Assembly: GCA_007116405.1 (NCBI GenBank) | Contig: SKIN01000048.1 | Location: 1 to 13,843 of the forward strand | Direction of reading: 5' to 3' | Origin: Candidatus Kaiserbacteria bacterium | GTDB lineage: Bacteria; Patescibacteriota; Minisyncoccia; Phycocordibacterales; UBA12088 | DNA: 13,843 nt | Shown: positions 13,276-13,843 of the stretch, in pieces | Layout of the letters: each line of letters opens with the position of its first letter | Numbering within the stretch: position 1 is the stretch's first letter | Program-made: the position numbers and the translations under genes | Notes under the pieces: model-generated | Database searches by the model: none | Told to the model about the DNA's origin: nothing | The model's input: only the letters and a program-made list of their open reading frames with translations

Positions 13276-13843
13276 ACATGACCATGTCCGCAGACCACAC
13301 AAAACGCATCCATTACGAACGTCTCTCAAACGGTATGGATGCGTACATGATTCCGACCGTGACCGATGATGTCGTGGTTGCCACGTTCGCCCTCTCGGGG
13401 GGTATGCGTATGAGTGAGCGCAGTGCACCCGTTGTCATCATGCAGGGCATGCTGCCAGGTAGCACGACCGGTCTAAACCGTGCTCGGGTCCGCACGAGGA
13501 TAGCGTCGTTGGGTGCGAACATATCGTTTTCCGTGACCGATCATCATGCACTGGTCTCCGTTTCCTCGCGAGCCGAGGTGTTCGTGGATGCACTCGCTAT
13601 CGCCGTCGAGAGTATTTCGCAGCCGTTATTTCCACAGCGAGAGTTCATTGAAGCCCGAACCCACGCAGACACCGCGCTTGTGAATGCTGAAGAGGATACC
13701 GGTTTGCGCGCAGCTATAGCATTCTCCCAAAGTGTATATCGAAAGGGTCACCCGCATTTTATCAAGATGCCCACGGTCGAGCGGCGTGAACTCGCCGAAC
13801 TCACGCGTGCTGACGTTGCACGTTTTCACAAGGACGCACTCAC
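13272..13843 (+). CDS. M16-family subunit with degenerate zinc motif, 3' truncated by the window
   Basis: Open from ATG 13272 to the window end with no stop: 190 codons visible, about half an M16 subunit. The N-terminus (YERLSNGMDAYMIPT, VVVATFALSGGMRM) aligns with the strand region of the upstream peptidase, and VESISQPLFPQREFIEAR and VYRKGHPHFI correspond to later M16 segments. Where HLLEH is expected the sequence reads VIMQG in PVVIMQGMLPGS, so both His and the Glu are lost. Paired active/inactive subunits are typical of M16B and mitochondrial processing peptidase; the inactive one builds the chamber and helps bind substrate. The ATGA overlap with the catalytic gene implies coupled translation in equal amounts. 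ATG at 13278 or 13284 are alternative starts. Its end cannot be seen. Confidence 0.85.
   Translation, partial: MNMTMSADHTKRIHYERLSNGMDAYMIPTVTDDVVVATFALSGGMRMSERSAPVVIMQGMLPGSTTGLNRARVRTRIASLGANISFSVTDHHALVSVSSRAEVFVDALAIAVESISQPLFPQREFIEARTHADTALVNAEEDTGLRAAIAFSQSVYRKGHPHFIKMPTVERRELAELTRADVARFHKDAL

Noticed and set aside
1..13843. Alternative genetic code (UGA = Gly), CRISPR arrays, insertion sequences, tRNA or rRNA genes
   Set aside because: TGA ends several intact genes (ychF, mltG, 10088, M16) where the family ends; no repeats with regular spacing, transposase or RNA gene pattern was seen.

Overview
The window is 13.8 kb of densely packed bacterial chromosome at roughly 55% GC by eye. 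I read twelve protein genes plus one 47-codon gene. Two are cut by the window edges: ychF at the left and an M16 subunit at the right. The longest gap between genes is 141 bases (4223-4363), and I see no rRNA, tRNA, CRISPR array, transposon or phage gene. The gene set points to the Candidate Phyla Radiation (Patescibacteria), probably a Parcubacteria-type lineage. The main clues are a sigma-70 region 4 / HARE-type winged-helix protein, a membrane protein of a type I remember from CPR secretion-ATPase contexts, a SurA-like protein without a PPIase domain, and few Shine-Dalgarno sites. TGA is an ordinary stop here, so the UGA=Gly code of Gracilibacteria/Absconditabacteria does not apply. The lineage call is an inference from family resemblance; no search was run.

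Layout. 1-1083: ychF (5' truncated), convergent with a minus-strand phosphomannomutase-like HAD gene (1090-1788), stops 6 bp apart. 1835-4222: leuS, divergent from the HAD gene, with overlapping -10 elements between them. 4364-5431: sigma region 4 / HARE regulator behind a structured 5' leader. 5534-6793: membrane-anchored CPR protein with an inverted repeat around its -10. 6812-7873: mltG. 7912-9045: mnmA. 9116-9259: a 47-aa membrane protein, overlapping an ATP-cone plus PD-(D/E)XK nuclease-like gene (9249-10088). 10123-10581: short MgtC/SapB-type membrane protein. 10645-11112: anchored two-cysteine protein of unknown function. 11190-11948: SurA-N-like anchored protein. 11971-13275 and 13272-13843+: catalytic and degenerate M16 peptidase subunits overlapping by 4 nt.

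How the genes fit together. The first two thirds is mostly housekeeping: translation (ychF, leuS, mnmA), transcription (sigma region 4 / HARE protein) and cell wall (mltG). From about 9.1 kb the genes are accessory and mostly envelope-related: two small membrane proteins around a nucleotide-sensing nuclease-like protein, then a run of anchored extracytoplasmic proteins leading into an M16 pair. The last group could be an envelope folding and proteolysis set, but that is inferred from order and domain type only.

Expression signals are the most distinctive feature. Three genes (leuS, mltG, the 47-aa gene) have a -10-like hexamer ending 7-8 nt before the A of ATG, as expected for leaderless mRNAs. 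Others use structured leaders: a hairpin over the M16 SD, a possible hairpin between SD and ATG in mnmA, and an inverted repeat around the -10 at 5496. I did not find a clearly undescribed multi-gene system. The best candidates for something new are the 9116-10088 pair and the M16 neighbourhood.
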